A stretch of 64,000 nt of DNA from Candidatus Pullichristensenella stercorigallinarum (GCA_018712945.1 DVFZ01000051.1:1-64000); one strand, 5' to 3'. Numbered from the stretch's first letter, positions 40,356 through 49,961 are shown. Program-made: numbers and translations. The notes: a model not told the origin generated them from the letters alone.

Positions 40356-40357
40356 GG

Positions 40358-40936
40358 TCAAGCCTCCTTCTGCGCCCGCCCGAGGGCGAAGGCGCGGCGG
40401 TTGAGTTCAAGGAATTTGGGCGGAACCTGCTTTTCCAGCGCCGCCTGCCAGGTTTCTTCGGGCAAATCCATGCGCGAGGCAAGCACGCCCATCAAAACCA
40501 TATTCACAGCCTTGGGATTGCCGGCCTCCAACGCCAGTTTCATCGCGTCGAGCGAAACGACGCTGGCGCGCTGGGAGAGCTTTTCAACGATGTTCTCCGG
40601 ATACGTTGCCGCGCCGGTGATGACCGGCATGGGCATGGTTTCGCGCGTGTTGGTGATAATCACGCCCGTGTTTTTCAGCCACGGCAGGTAACGCGCCGCC
40701 TCCAGCGGCTCAAAGGCCAGCATATAGTCCGCTTCGCCCAGATCGACGATGGGCGAGTGCACTTCGCTTCCGTAGCGCACATAGGTGACCACGCTGCCGC
40801 CGCGCTGCGACATGCCGTGCACCTCGCTGACCTTGACGTCGTAATCCAGGGAAACCAGCGCCTGGCCGAGCACCTTGGAAGCCAGCAGCGTGCCCTGTCC
40901 GCCGACGCCGACAATCATGATGGATGTGGTATTCAT
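40358..40936 (-). CDS. iorB: Indolepyruvate:ferredoxin oxidoreductase beta subunit
   Basis: A 192-residue gamma-type domain of the oxoacid oxidoreductase family. GVGGQGTLLASKVLGQAL binds the CoA/nucleotide part, and VHGMSQRGGSVVTYVR is the second signature. With IorA it oxidatively decarboxylates aryl-pyruvates to aryl-acetyl-CoA, reducing ferredoxin. It overlaps iorA by 4 bases. Confidence 0.93.
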   Translation of the reverse strand: MNTTSIMIVGVGGQGTLLASKVLGQALVSLDYDVKVSEVHGMSQRGGSVVTYVRYGSEVHSPIVDLGEADYMLAFEPLEAARYLPWLKNTGVIITNTRETMPMPVITGAATYPENIVEKLSQRASVVSLDAMKLALEAGNPKAVNMVLMGVLASRMDLPEETWQAALEKQVPPKFLELNRRAFALGRAQKEA

Positions 40937-42672
40937 GCTTCGCCCTCCTCAATGGCCTTGAAGCCGCAGGTATGCATGCACAGCCCGCAGCCGACGCACT
41001 GGGCGTCGTCCACCCAAACCTTTCCGTCCGCAAAGCGCAGCGCCGGGCAGCCCAGCTTCATGCAGGCGCGGCAGCCGCGGCAGCGGGCGGCGTCGATGCG
41101 CACCGGCTTTTTGTGGCGCACATATTTGAGCAGCGCGCAGGGGCGGCGGGAGATGATCACCGAGGGCGCGTCCTTGGCAAGTTCATCGCGCAGAACGCGG
41201 GTCAGCTCCGCTATGTCGTTCGGGTCGACCACGCGGATGTTCTCCGGGGCCACGCCCGCGCCCTCGCAGAGCTTTTCAATGTGGATTTTCGGCGCGGGCA
41301 CGTTTTTGAGCGTCATGCCCGTGGTGGGGTTCTGCTGGTGGCCGGTCATGCCGGTGATGGCGTTGTCGAGCACAATCATGGTGGTCACGCCGAGGTTGTA
41401 CACGGTGTTGACCACGCCGGTGATGCCCGAGTGGATGAACGTGGAATCGCCCAGCACGGCCACGGAATGCTTCGCCTCTTCCGGGCGGATGGCGGCGTAG
41501 CCGTGCAGCATGTTGAACGACGCGCCCATGCACAGGGTGGTATCCAAAGCGTTGAGCGGCGCGGTGGCGCCCAGCGTATAGCAGCCGATATCGCCAAACA
41601 CCGTCAACTTCAGGCGCGAAAGCACGCTAAACAGCCCCCGGTGCGGGCAACCGGCGCACATCACCGGCGGGCGGCCGGGCAGGGTTTCGCCCAGCGTCTT
41701 GGTGGCGGGCAGCGACGCGCCCATGGCCTTGCGCACGCGGTACTGCGAAAGCTCGCCCAACAGCCCGGTGCGGTCCTTGCCGCCGCAAAGGGGCACGCCC
41801 GCGGCGCGCAGGGCGTTTTCGATAAAGGGATCAAGCTCCTCAATGACAAACAGGCGGTCTACCTTGGTGGCAAAGGCGCGGATGCGCTCGATGGGCAGGG
41901 GATAGACCATGCCGATTTTGAACACGCTGGCCTGCGGGAAGGCTTCGCGCACATACTGGTAGGCCGCGCCGGAGGTGACAAAGCCCAGCTCCGGGTTGCG
42001 CATTTCCTCGCGGTTCAAGTCGCATTCCTCGCTGTATTTGCGCAAAGCTTCCATGTGCTGTTCCACCACCACATGGCGCTTGACGGCCACGGCGGGCATG
42101 GATACGTATTTCTGCGCATCCTTGACGTAGGGGCGCAGGGGCGCCTCCACACGCGGGGAAGTTTCCACTAGGCTCTGCGAATGGGCGATGCGCGTCACCG
42201 TGCGCAGCATGACGGGCGTATCATAGGCTTCCGACAGTTCGAAGGCGCGCTTGGTGAAGGCGAGGCACTCGGCGGAATCCGCCGGCTCCAGCATGGGCAG
42301 CTTGGCAGCCTCGGCGTAGTGGCGGGAATCCTGCTCGTTTTGCGAGGAATGGATGGCCGGGTCGTCCGCCACGCAGACGACCAATCCGGCGTTTACGCCC
42401 ACATAGGCGGCGGTAAACAGCGGGTCGGCGGCCACGTTCAACCCCACATGCTTCATGGCGGTAAAGCTGCGCGCTCCCGCCAGCGACGCGCCCACGGCGC
42501 TTTCCAGGGCCACTTTCTCGTTGGAGGCCCATTCGGCGTAGATTGCATCGTAATCCGCGGCAAATTCGGTAATCTCCGTCGAGGGCGTGCCCGGATAGGA
42601 GGAAACAAAGCGGCAACCGGCCTCATACAGCCCGCGCGCCACCGCGGCGTTCCCGATCATCAATTCTTTCAT
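40933..42672 (-). CDS. iorA: Indolepyruvate:ferredoxin oxidoreductase alpha subunit
   Basis: A 579-residue thiamine-diphosphate enzyme. The pyrimidine-binding domain is N-terminal (SSYPGTPSTEITEF), the TPP-binding domain central (MCAGCPHRGLFSVL and GDIGCYTLG). Two [4Fe-4S] motifs close the protein: CRGCRACMKLGCPAL and CVGCGLCMHTCGF; the first has a modified last-cysteine spacing, as is usual in IorA. It acts on indole-, phenyl- or hydroxyphenyl-pyruvate from Trp/Phe/Tyr transamination. It sits between paaK and iorB in one operon. Confidence 0.95.
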   Translation of the reverse strand: MKELMIGNAAVARGLYEAGCRFVSSYPGTPSTEITEFAADYDAIYAEWASNEKVALESAVGASLAGARSFTAMKHVGLNVAADPLFTAAYVGVNAGLVVCVADDPAIHSSQNEQDSRHYAEAAKLPMLEPADSAECLAFTKRAFELSEAYDTPVMLRTVTRIAHSQSLVETSPRVEAPLRPYVKDAQKYVSMPAVAVKRHVVVEQHMEALRKYSEECDLNREEMRNPELGFVTSGAAYQYVREAFPQASVFKIGMVYPLPIERIRAFATKVDRLFVIEELDPFIENALRAAGVPLCGGKDRTGLLGELSQYRVRKAMGASLPATKTLGETLPGRPPVMCAGCPHRGLFSVLSRLKLTVFGDIGCYTLGATAPLNALDTTLCMGASFNMLHGYAAIRPEEAKHSVAVLGDSTFIHSGITGVVNTVYNLGVTTMIVLDNAITGMTGHQQNPTTGMTLKNVPAPKIHIEKLCEGAGVAPENIRVVDPNDIAELTRVLRDELAKDAPSVIISRRPCALLKYVRHKKPVRIDAARCRGCRACMKLGCPALRFADGKVWVDDAQCVGCGLCMHTCGFKAIEEGEA

Positions 42673-42693
42673 GGCGACCTCTCCTGATTTCTG

Positions 42694-42725
42694 CCCGCCG
42701 CAAGGGACGGCGGGGCGGGTTTTTG
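42694..42725. terminator. Hairpin between paaK and iorA
   Basis: CCCGCCG, loop CAAGGGA, CGGCGGG, with TTTTT on the plus-strand side only. For the minus-strand operon it has no T-run and may be an mRNA processing or stability stem. Confidence 0.4.
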
Positions 42726-42782
42726 AGCGAAGATGGGGATACGCGCCAACATAAGGGGGCGGCGCGCAATTCCCGTCCTTTC

Positions 42783-44087
42783 CTAGCGCATGTCGCGCAA
42801 ATCGACGATGCGCTTGGCCTTGCCCCCGGCAAAGCGTTCGATGGTTTTGGGGCCGACGAGCTTTACTTTCGCGTCGATGCCAAGCACCACGCGCAGTTTG
42901 GCGCGGATGGTGGCGGTGAGCTCCTCCAGAGCGGCGAAGCTGTCCAGCAGCGAACCGTCCATCAGCTCCACCTGCACCTCGAGGGTATCGTGGTATCCCT
43001 CGCGGCGGATATAGAGCATGTAGTGCGGGCTGATTTGCGGGATCTGCATGATGACGGACTCAATCTGGCTGGGGAATACGTTCACGCCGCGGATTTTGAG
43101 CATATCGTCCGAACGGCCCATGACCTTTTCCATACGCGCGTGGGTGCGGCCGCACTTGCACGGCTCGGTGGTGATCCGGGTCAAATCGCGCGTGCGGTAG
43201 CGCAGAAGGGGCATGGCTTCCTTGGTCAGCGTGGTGACGATCAGTTCGCCCGCTTCGCCCTCGTCTTTCGGCTCCAGCGTTTCCGGATCGACGATTTCGG
43301 GCAGGAAGTGGTCCTCGGCAAAGTGCAGGCCACAGCGGTATTCGCATTCGCCGCTGACGCCGGGGCCGATCAATTCGGACATGCCGTAGTTGTCCGTGGC
43401 GAACAGGCCGAGGCGCTTTTCAATCTTGGCGCGCAGCTCGGTGGTGCAGCCCTCAGAGCCGAACAGGCCGATGCGCAGCTTGAAGTCCTCCGGCCCGTAG
43501 CCCAATTCCGCCGCCAGCTCGCCCAGGTACATGGCGTAGGTGGGAGTGGCGATGAGCGTGGTGACGCCGAAATCCTTCATCAGCATCAGCTGCTTTTCCG
43601 AATTACCGGAGGAGGCCGGCACCACCGCCGCGCCCACGCGCTCCAGGCCGTAGTGCAGCCCCAGCGCGCCGGTGAACAGGCCATAGCCAAAGCTGATCTG
43701 GGCGATGTCGGATTCGTTTACGCCCGCGGCGCAGATGATGCGCGCCATGACGCCAGACCACATATCCAGGTCGTTTTTCGTATAGCCGACCACGGTGGGT
43801 TTGCCTGTGGTGCCGGAAGAGGCGTGGATGCGCACCACCTTTTCCCGGGGCACGGCAAACAGCCCAAAGGGATAGTTGTCGCGCAAATCGGCCTTGGTGG
43901 TGGGCGGGATCAGGCGCACGTCCGCCAATGTGCGGATATGTTCGGGCTTTAAGCCGATGGAATCAAAGCGTTTATGGTAGAAGGGCACGTTTTCATAGCA
44001 GTAGCGCACGATGTGCTGAAGCCTTTCGAGCTTGAGCGCCTCCAGCTCGGGGCGGGGCATCGTTTCCGCGCGCGGGTCGAACATCAC
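42783..44087 (-). CDS. paaK: Phenylacetate-CoA ligase family protein
   Basis: A 434-residue ANL-superfamily enzyme forming aryl-acetyl-CoA from the acid, ATP and CoA. HASSGTTGKPTVVGYT is the ATP-binding P-loop, followed by SELIGPGVSGEC and YRTRDLTR motifs and GRSDDMLKIRGVNVFPSQIE in the C-terminal lid. In iorAB operons these ligases are thought to run toward acid plus ATP, or to salvage the acid. It is the first gene of the minus-strand operon; a TTGCAT-17-TATCCT promoter is possible near 44120-44150. Confidence 0.92.
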   Translation of the reverse strand: MMFDPRAETMPRPELEALKLERLQHIVRYCYENVPFYHKRFDSIGLKPEHIRTLADVRLIPPTTKADLRDNYPFGLFAVPREKVVRIHASSGTTGKPTVVGYTKNDLDMWSGVMARIICAAGVNESDIAQISFGYGLFTGALGLHYGLERVGAAVVPASSGNSEKQLMLMKDFGVTTLIATPTYAMYLGELAAELGYGPEDFKLRIGLFGSEGCTTELRAKIEKRLGLFATDNYGMSELIGPGVSGECEYRCGLHFAEDHFLPEIVDPETLEPKDEGEAGELIVTTLTKEAMPLLRYRTRDLTRITTEPCKCGRTHARMEKVMGRSDDMLKIRGVNVFPSQIESVIMQIPQISPHYMLYIRREGYHDTLEVQVELMDGSLLDSFAALEELTATIRAKLRVVLGIDAKVKLVGPKTIERFAGGKAKRIVDLRDMR

Positions 44088-44252
44088 AAGGCATCGCTCC
44101 CATGTGTATTATAGGCTTATTTATAGGATAACACGTTTTCGCGCGCGATGCAAGAAAAAAGCGATTCCAAGGTGCGAAATCTCCCGCCTGGGCGCACAAA
44201 AAGTGCAAACCATGTCCATCAAATGACAAAAAATCGTTTTTTATAAATATGC

Positions 44253-44281
44253 TTGCTTTTCCCATTCCGGAAAGGTAAAAT
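44253..44281 (+). promoter_or_regulatory. Promoter of the peptide ABC operon
   Basis: TTGCTT (44253-44258), 17 bases, TAAAAT (44276-44281). Confidence 0.6.
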
Positions 44282-44328
44282 ATTATCGGCAACAGAGTCA
44301 TTTTTATCGGCGGGAGGGAACCCTGGCG

Positions 44329-45240
44329 ATGCTCTGCTACGCGGCAAAGAGGATTTTTCTGGCGATCGCAACGGTATTGATCGTGGCGGCGATCGTCTTT
44401 TTTGCCATGCATTGCATCCCCGGCGGCCCCTTTGACAGCGAAAAAGCTACCGACCCCGCCGCGAAGGCGGCGCTTCAAAGCCGCTTCCATTTGGATAAGA
44501 GCGTGCCGGAGCAGTTTGTGCTGTACCTGGGCGGCGCGCTGCGGGGCGATTGGGGCATATCGCTCAAGACGGGGCGCGAAGTTTCGGATATGGTGTTCGG
44601 GGCGCTGGGCGTTTCGGCGCGGCTGGGCGCGGTGAGCATGCTGGGCGCGGCGCTTTTGGGGCTGGCGCTGGGCTGCGCTTCCGCGGTGTGGCATAGCCGT
44701 GCCGCCGACCGGCTGATTCTGCTGATGACTACGCTGTTTGTGGCGGTGCCCAGCTTCTTGTTGGCGACGCTGCTTTTGCTGGTATTCTGTCTGAAGCTGG
44801 GATGGTTCGGGGTGTGGTCGGCGAGCGGCACGGGCTATGTTTTGCCCGTCATTTCCCTGATGATGTATCCCATGGCATATATTACGCGGTTGACGCGTTC
44901 CTCCATGCTGGAGGCGCTTCATCAGGACTACGTGCGCGCCGCGCGCGTGCGGGGCGTGCGCGAGGGCGCGGTGGTGGCCCGGCACGCCCTGAAAAATGCC
45001 GTGACGCCGGTAATTGCCTACCTCGGCCCCATGACCGCCTATACGCTTACCGGCTCGATGGTGGTGGAAAATGTGTTTACCATCGGCGGGCTGGGCAGCC
45101 GCTTTGTGGAAAGCATTGCCAACCGCGATTATCCGGTCGTCATGGCGGCGACCATCGTGCTGGCGGCGCTGATTGCGCTATCGGCGCTTTTGAGCGACCT
45201 TCTGTGCCGGGCCATCGACCCGCGCATTGATTTTGCGTAG
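44329..45240 (+). CDS. oppB: Peptide ABC transporter permease, OppB/DppB type
   Basis: A 303-residue permease with six membrane helices. The N-terminal helix with AMHCIPGGPFD, the RGDWGISLKTGREVSDM extracytoplasmic segment and the EAA motif HDYVRAARVRGVREGAVVARHALKN-like region are typical of OppB/DppB. It forms the channel with the next gene product. GGGAGGGA lies upstream of ATG 44329. Its stop overlaps the region of the next start. Confidence 0.92.
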   Translation: MLCYAAKRIFLAIATVLIVAAIVFFAMHCIPGGPFDSEKATDPAAKAALQSRFHLDKSVPEQFVLYLGGALRGDWGISLKTGREVSDMVFGALGVSARLGAVSMLGAALLGLALGCASAVWHSRAADRLILLMTTLFVAVPSFLLATLLLLVFCLKLGWFGVWSASGTGYVLPVISLMMYPMAYITRLTRSSMLEALHQDYVRAARVRGVREGAVVARHALKNAVTPVIAYLGPMTAYTLTGSMVVENVFTIGGLGSRFVESIANRDYPVVMAATIVLAALIALSALLSDLLCRAIDPRIDFA

Positions 45241-45250
45241 GGGGATGGCG

Positions 45251-46255
45251 ATGGAAAGGCGAGAAAAATTGCCCCGCAAGCGCCCCCTGAGCCTGCAGAT
45301 CGACCTTACCCGCTTTGCGGACAGGCGGCGGCGCAAAAGCCCGCTGGCGGCGGTGGGCTTGGCGGTGCTTGTTTTGCTGGTGGCGGCCATCATTCTGACG
45401 CCGCTGGTAGTGCCTTACGGCTATGCGCAGATCATCACCGTGGATGGCGTGCGCGACCGCGGCGCGCGCAACCTCGGCCCGTTCCAGTATTCAGAAATGG
45501 AACAGGAGGCCATTGCCCGGGGCGAGTCCATCTTTCCCCACATCTTCGGCACGGACGAACTGTGCCGGGATTACTTCGTGCGCGTGATGTACGGGGCGCG
45601 CGTGTCGCTCCTCACCGGGCTGTTTGCCACGTTGATTGTGCTGGTGATTGGGCTTTTCTACGGCGCGGTATCCGGCTATGCGGGCGGAAAGGTTGATCTT
45701 GTGATGATGCGCGTGGTGGACGTGATCTACGCCCTGCCGGACACGCTGATGGTGATCCTGTTTTCTGTGGTGCTGGATCAGACGCTGGGCGCGGCGCTGG
45801 AGGGCACGATTTTGGCAAACGTGGGCGCCAACCTGCTTTCGATGTTCCTGGTGTTCGGCGCGCTTTACTGGGTGGGCATGGCGCGGCTGGTGCGCGCGCA
45901 GGTGCTCTCCGTCAGGAGCAGCGAATACGTGCTGGCCGCGCGGGCGCTGGGCGCGAAGCCATGGCGCATCCTGCGGCGGCATATACTGCCCGCCTGCATG
46001 CCGGTGGTGGTGGTCGCCGCCGCCATGCAGATTCCCTCGGCTATCTTTACCGAGAGCTTTTTAAGTTTTATCGGCCTGGGCGTGCAATCGCCCATGCCCA
46101 GCCTCGGTTCGCTGGCCAACGCCGCGCGGGGCGCGCTGGACAGCTACCCGCACAAGCTGGTATTCCCGGCGGCGGTGATTTGCCTGATCGTGCTGTGCTT
46201 CAACCTCATTGCCGATGGCCTGCGCGACGCGCTCGACCCCAGGCTGAGGAGGTGA
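45251..46255 (+). CDS. oppC: Peptide ABC transporter permease, OppC/DppC type
   Basis: A 334-residue permease. Residues about 30-50 form the first helix, followed by a long periplasmic-type segment; the core has PHIFGTDELCRDYFVRVMYGARVSL (the OppC GTDxxGRD-like motif with C in place of G) and the EAA loop YVLAARALGAKPWRILRRHILP. ATG 45251 has GGGGG 6 bases upstream; ATG 45245 and the TTG at 45227 are less likely. Confidence 0.9.
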   Translation: MERREKLPRKRPLSLQIDLTRFADRRRRKSPLAAVGLAVLVLLVAAIILTPLVVPYGYAQIITVDGVRDRGARNLGPFQYSEMEQEAIARGESIFPHIFGTDELCRDYFVRVMYGARVSLLTGLFATLIVLVIGLFYGAVSGYAGGKVDLVMMRVVDVIYALPDTLMVILFSVVLDQTLGAALEGTILANVGANLLSMFLVFGALYWVGMARLVRAQVLSVRSSEYVLAARALGAKPWRILRRHILPACMPVVVVAAAMQIPSAIFTESFLSFIGLGVQSPMPSLGSLANAARGALDSYPHKLVFPAAVICLIVLCFNLIADGLRDALDPRLRR

Positions 46256-46259
46256 GAGC

Positions 46260-47249
46260 ATGGCGGCGCTTTTACAGGTAAACGGCCTGCGCGTGGCCTA
46301 TCCCGCCGGCGCGGGCGAAGTGCGCGCCGTGGACGGCGTGTCCTTTCAGATGGAGCGCGGCAGCGTGTTGGGCGTGGTGGGCGAATCCGGCTGCGGCAAA
46401 TCGACGCTGGCCTGCGCCATCGCGCGCATATTGCCCGAACCCGGGCATGTCGTGGGCGGCGAGGTACTGCTGGATGGCGTGGATGTACTGCGCTGTCCCG
46501 CCGGAGAACTGCGCCGCTTGCGCCGGGAAAAAATGGCCATGATTTTTCAGGACCCGGCCGCGGCCCTCAACCCCGTGATGCGCGTGGGCGCGCAGCTTTC
46601 TGAAAACCTGCGCCTGCGCGCGCGCCTGAGCCATGCCGAAGTCCGGCAGCGCGCCCTGCGCCTTTTGCGCGCGGCGGGGCTTCACGAACCGGAGCGTTGC
46701 CTGCGCCAGTATCCGCACGAGCTGTCCGGCGGCATGCGCCAGCGGGTGATGATTGCCCTGGCGCTGTGCGGCGAGCCGGAACTGCTCATTGCCGACGAGC
46801 CGACCTCGGCGCTGGACGTGACCATACAGGCGCAGATTCTCGGCCTTTTGCGCGACCTGCGCGCGCGGCGCCACATGGCCATGCTGTTGGTGACGCACGA
46901 TTTGGGCGTGGCCGCGGAGCTGTGCGATGAAATCCTGGTTTTGTATGCGGGGCGCGTGTGCGAGCGTGGCGGCGTGGAGGATATCTTTTACCACCCCGCC
47001 CACGAATACACCCGCGCGCTCCTGGGCTGTCTGCCCTCGTTGGAGGGCGGACGCGGACATCTTGCCGCCATTCCCGGCGCGCCGTCCCGTCCGGGTGCGC
47101 AGATCAAGGGCTGCCCGTTCGCGCCGCGCTGCGCGCGGGCCATGCCGGTATGCCGCGCGCAACAGCCCGAGGAAATTGAAATCAGCGCCGGGCATCTTGC
47201 CGCCTGCTGGCGGAATGTTCCCGGGCAGGGGGACGGTGGCCGGCCATGA
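46260..47249 (+). CDS. oppD: Peptide ABC transporter ATP-binding protein, OppD type
   Basis: A 329-residue ATPase with Walker A GESGCGKST, Q-loop MIFQDPAAALNPVM, signature LSGGMRQRV and Walker B LLIADEPTSALD. The C-terminal oligopeptide domain has CPFAPRC and two further cysteines, a pattern that in some OppD/DppD proteins binds an Fe-S cluster. GGAGGTGAG lies before ATG 46260. It overlaps oppF by 4 bases. Confidence 0.93.
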   Translation: MAALLQVNGLRVAYPAGAGEVRAVDGVSFQMERGSVLGVVGESGCGKSTLACAIARILPEPGHVVGGEVLLDGVDVLRCPAGELRRLRREKMAMIFQDPAAALNPVMRVGAQLSENLRLRARLSHAEVRQRALRLLRAAGLHEPERCLRQYPHELSGGMRQRVMIALALCGEPELLIADEPTSALDVTIQAQILGLLRDLRARRHMAMLLVTHDLGVAAELCDEILVLYAGRVCERGGVEDIFYHPAHEYTRALLGCLPSLEGGRGHLAAIPGAPSRPGAQIKGCPFAPRCARAMPVCRAQQPEEIEISAGHLAACWRNVPGQGDGGRP

Positions 47250-48199
47250 GCGCGCATCTTCTGGAAGTGCGGGGGCTTACAAAGGTTTACCGCGTGCGCG
47301 GGCGGCGCGAACCTTTGCGCGCCGTGGATGGCGTGAGCCTCTATGTGGACGCGGGCGAAACGCTGGGGCTGGTGGGTGAATCCGGCTGCGGCAAGAGCAC
47401 GCTGGGGCGCGCCATCCTGCGTTTGGATGCGCCTACGGCCGGCGAGGTGTATTTCGACGGCAAGCGCGTGGACGCGGATAGCATACACGCCCTGCGGCGC
47501 GGGATGCAGATGGTGTTTCAGAACCCCTTTACCGCTTTGGACCCGCGCATGACCATCGGCGGGAGCATCGCCGAAGGGCTGGAAATCCACCGCATCGGCA
47601 AAAACCGCGCCGCGCGCCGCGCGCGCGTGGCGGAGCTGATGGAAATGGCGGGGCTGGACGCGGGGTTGGCCAGCCGCTATCCGCACGAACTTTCCGGCGG
47701 ACAGCGCCAGCGCGCCGGCATTGCCCGGGCACTGGCGGTAGAGCCGCGCTTTTTGATCTGCGATGAGCCGGTGAGCGCGTTGGACGTATCGGCGCAGGCC
47801 CAAATCCTCAATACGCTGCTCGACTTGCAGGAACGCTTGGGGCTGGCCTGCCTGTTCATCGCCCACGACCTGGCGGCCGTCCGGCAGGTGAGCCACCGCA
47901 TCGCGGTGATGTACCTGGGCCGCATCGTGGAGAGCGGGCCGGCGGACGATATCGTCCATGCCCCGCGGCATCCCTACACGCGCGCGCTGCTGGATGCCGC
48001 GCCCGTTGCCGACCCTCAGGCGGCGAAGGCGCGCGCCCGGCGCGCTCCGGAGGGCGAGGCGGCTTTTGCGCCGGAAGGCTTTGCGGGCTGTCCGTTTTGC
48101 CCGCGCTGCCGCTTTGCCACGGAGCAATGCGCGCGCGAGCGCCCCACCCTTTGCGGCGCGGAGGGCGGCCGCCTCGTTGCCTGCCATCATCCGCTTTGA
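47246..48199 (+). CDS. oppF: Peptide ABC transporter ATP-binding protein, OppF type
   Basis: A 317-residue ATPase: Walker A GESGCGKSTLGRAIL, Q-loop MVFQNPFTALDPRM, signature LSGGQRQRAGIARAL, Walker B FLICDEPVSALDVS. The tail again contains a CPFCPRC cluster-like motif. It pairs with OppD to energise the OppBC channel. Confidence 0.93.
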   Translation: MSAHLLEVRGLTKVYRVRGRREPLRAVDGVSLYVDAGETLGLVGESGCGKSTLGRAILRLDAPTAGEVYFDGKRVDADSIHALRRGMQMVFQNPFTALDPRMTIGGSIAEGLEIHRIGKNRAARRARVAELMEMAGLDAGLASRYPHELSGGQRQRAGIARALAVEPRFLICDEPVSALDVSAQAQILNTLLDLQERLGLACLFIAHDLAAVRQVSHRIAVMYLGRIVESGPADDIVHAPRHPYTRALLDAAPVADPQAAKARARRAPEGEAAFAPEGFAGCPFCPRCRFATEQCARERPTLCGAEGGRLVACHHPL

Positions 48200-48272
48200 T
48201 CCCCAGCGACTGGATGACCATCGCTTTTATATACATCACGTATCAGAGTACGGATCTGAGGAGGGTATTCAT

Positions 48273-49961
48273 ATGAAAAGACTGCTTGCCATGCTCCTGG
48301 CTGCACTGTTGATCTGTGGCGCGGTGGCGCTGGCCGAGGAAAGTTCCGCCCCGGAATGGGAGGCGTATGACGCGCTGATCGCTTCCATCAAGGCGGAAAC
48401 CGACCCCATCCAGCGCGAGGCGCTGATGCACCAGGCCGAGGATATGCTCATGGAAACCGGCGCGGTCGTGCCGATTACCTACTATACCGACCCCTATATG
48501 ATGAAAACCGGCGTGGAGGGTTTTTACGACACCATCGAGGGCTTTAAGTATTTCATGTATACCACCTACGGGGACGCGGATACGCTGCGCATCAACCTGG
48601 CCAGCGAACCCGACCGCCTCGACCCGGCGCTGAACTACACGCTGGACGGCGCCTGCCTGGTGGTCAACAGCTTTGGCGGGCTCTACACCCACGCCGCCGA
48701 CGGCACGCTCCAGCCGGATTTTGCCACGGGCTACACCGTGTCTGACGACGGGCTGACCTATGTTTTCACGCTGCGCGAGGGACTTTTGTGGTCGGACGGC
48801 ACGCCTCTGACGGCGGCGGACTTCGTCTATTCCTGGAACCGCGCCGCGAATCCTGAAACCGGCGCGGCCTACGGCTATCTTTTCAGCGTCATCGCCGGCT
48901 ATGGCAGCGAGGAAGGGTTGGACATCTCCGCTTCGGACGATGGGCTGACCTTCACAGTAAACCTCAACGCCCCCTGCCCCTATATGCTCGACCTGGCGGC
49001 TTTCCCGGTGTTCTATCCCGTCCAGCAGGCCAGCGTGGAGGCGGCGGAAGGCTATCTGGACGCGGATGGCAACCTGCTCGATCCCGGGGCCTGGGCTACG
49101 GAAGCGGGTTTTGTCTCCTCGGGCGCGTATGTGCTGGAAAGCTGGACGCACGATGAATCCATGGTCTATGTGAAAAACCCGAATTACTGGAACGCGGAAA
49201 ACGTGACCATGGAGCGGCTGGAGCTCATGCTCTCGGCGGACGATTCGGTCATCTACGCCGCCTACAACGCCGGCGACCTGGATTTTATCGACACCATGCC
49301 CGCCGACGAAATGCCCGGCCTGTTGGAAAGCGGCAACCCTGAATTCTATGTTGGCGAAAACCTGGGCACCTACTTTCTGTGCTTCAATGTAAACAGCCCC
49401 ATGTTCGAGGGCATGACCAGCGAGCAGGCATCCAGCGTGCGCCGCGCCATTTCCATGCTGATCGACCGCAGCTGGATTTCCGAAACCGTGCGCCTGACGG
49501 AGCCGCCGGCCAATACCTTTGTGCCCGCCGCCATGAGCGATGGAAACGGCGGCGCCTTCCGCCAGAACGACGATGCCTATACCTATCTCAACGCCGGGGA
49601 TGTGGGCTATATGTCCCTCACCGCCGATGTCGAAGGCGCGGTGGCCCTGCTTGAGGAGGCCGGTTTCCAGTTTGACGAAAACGGCATGCTTTCCGCGCAA
49701 ACGCCCATCTCCTTTGAATACCTGGTCAATCCGGGCACGCAACACGAAGGCGTGGCGCAGCTGATTCAGGAGGATCTGGCCGTGATTGGCATTGAAATGA
49801 CCATCCGCACCGTGGAGTGGAATGTGCTCGGCGGCGAGATGATGGCGGGCAATTTCGATGTAGGCCGCCTGGGCATGAACGCCGACTTCAACGACCCGAT
49901 CTGCTTCCTGGAAATGTTTATATCCACTTCCGGCAACAACTACTGCCGGCTCGGCATGTAA
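48273..49961 (+). CDS. Peptide-binding protein (SBP family 5), apparently circularly permuted
   Basis: A 562-residue exported solute-binding protein serving the upstream OppBCDF genes. Residues 1-21 are a signal peptide (AVALAEE). Residues about 28-95 (EAYDALIASIKAETDP, HQAEDMLMETGAVVPITYYT, EGFKYFMY) are what normally forms the C-terminal end of OppA-type proteins. Then TLRINLASEPDRLDPALNYT, the usual mature N-terminus, starts at about residue 100, and the core runs to FISTSGNNYCRLGM and stops where the C-terminal segment would normally begin. All parts are present once, in rotated order. No lipobox cysteine is seen. GAGGAGGG before ATG 48273 supports the start. A terminator follows. Confidence 0.88.
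   Translation: MKRLLAMLLAALLICGAVALAEESSAPEWEAYDALIASIKAETDPIQREALMHQAEDMLMETGAVVPITYYTDPYMMKTGVEGFYDTIEGFKYFMYTTYGDADTLRINLASEPDRLDPALNYTLDGACLVVNSFGGLYTHAADGTLQPDFATGYTVSDDGLTYVFTLREGLLWSDGTPLTAADFVYSWNRAANPETGAAYGYLFSVIAGYGSEEGLDISASDDGLTFTVNLNAPCPYMLDLAAFPVFYPVQQASVEAAEGYLDADGNLLDPGAWATEAGFVSSGAYVLESWTHDESMVYVKNPNYWNAENVTMERLELMLSADDSVIYAAYNAGDLDFIDTMPADEMPGLLESGNPEFYVGENLGTYFLCFNVNSPMFEGMTSEQASSVRRAISMLIDRSWISETVRLTEPPANTFVPAAMSDGNGGAFRQNDDAYTYLNAGDVGYMSLTADVEGAVALLEEAGFQFDENGMLSAQTPISFEYLVNPGTQHEGVAQLIQEDLAVIGIEMTIRTVEWNVLGGEMMAGNFDVGRLGMNADFNDPICFLEMFISTSGNNYCRLGM

Noticed and set aside
42783-44087. Aerobic phenylacetate degradation pathway
   Set aside because: Only the ligase is present, with no paaABCDE oxygenase genes. 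The iorAB context points to anaerobic aryl-pyruvate metabolism instead.
45227-46255. TTG start for oppC
   Set aside because: ATG 45251 has a better placed ribosome-binding site; the TTG lies within the oppB coding end.
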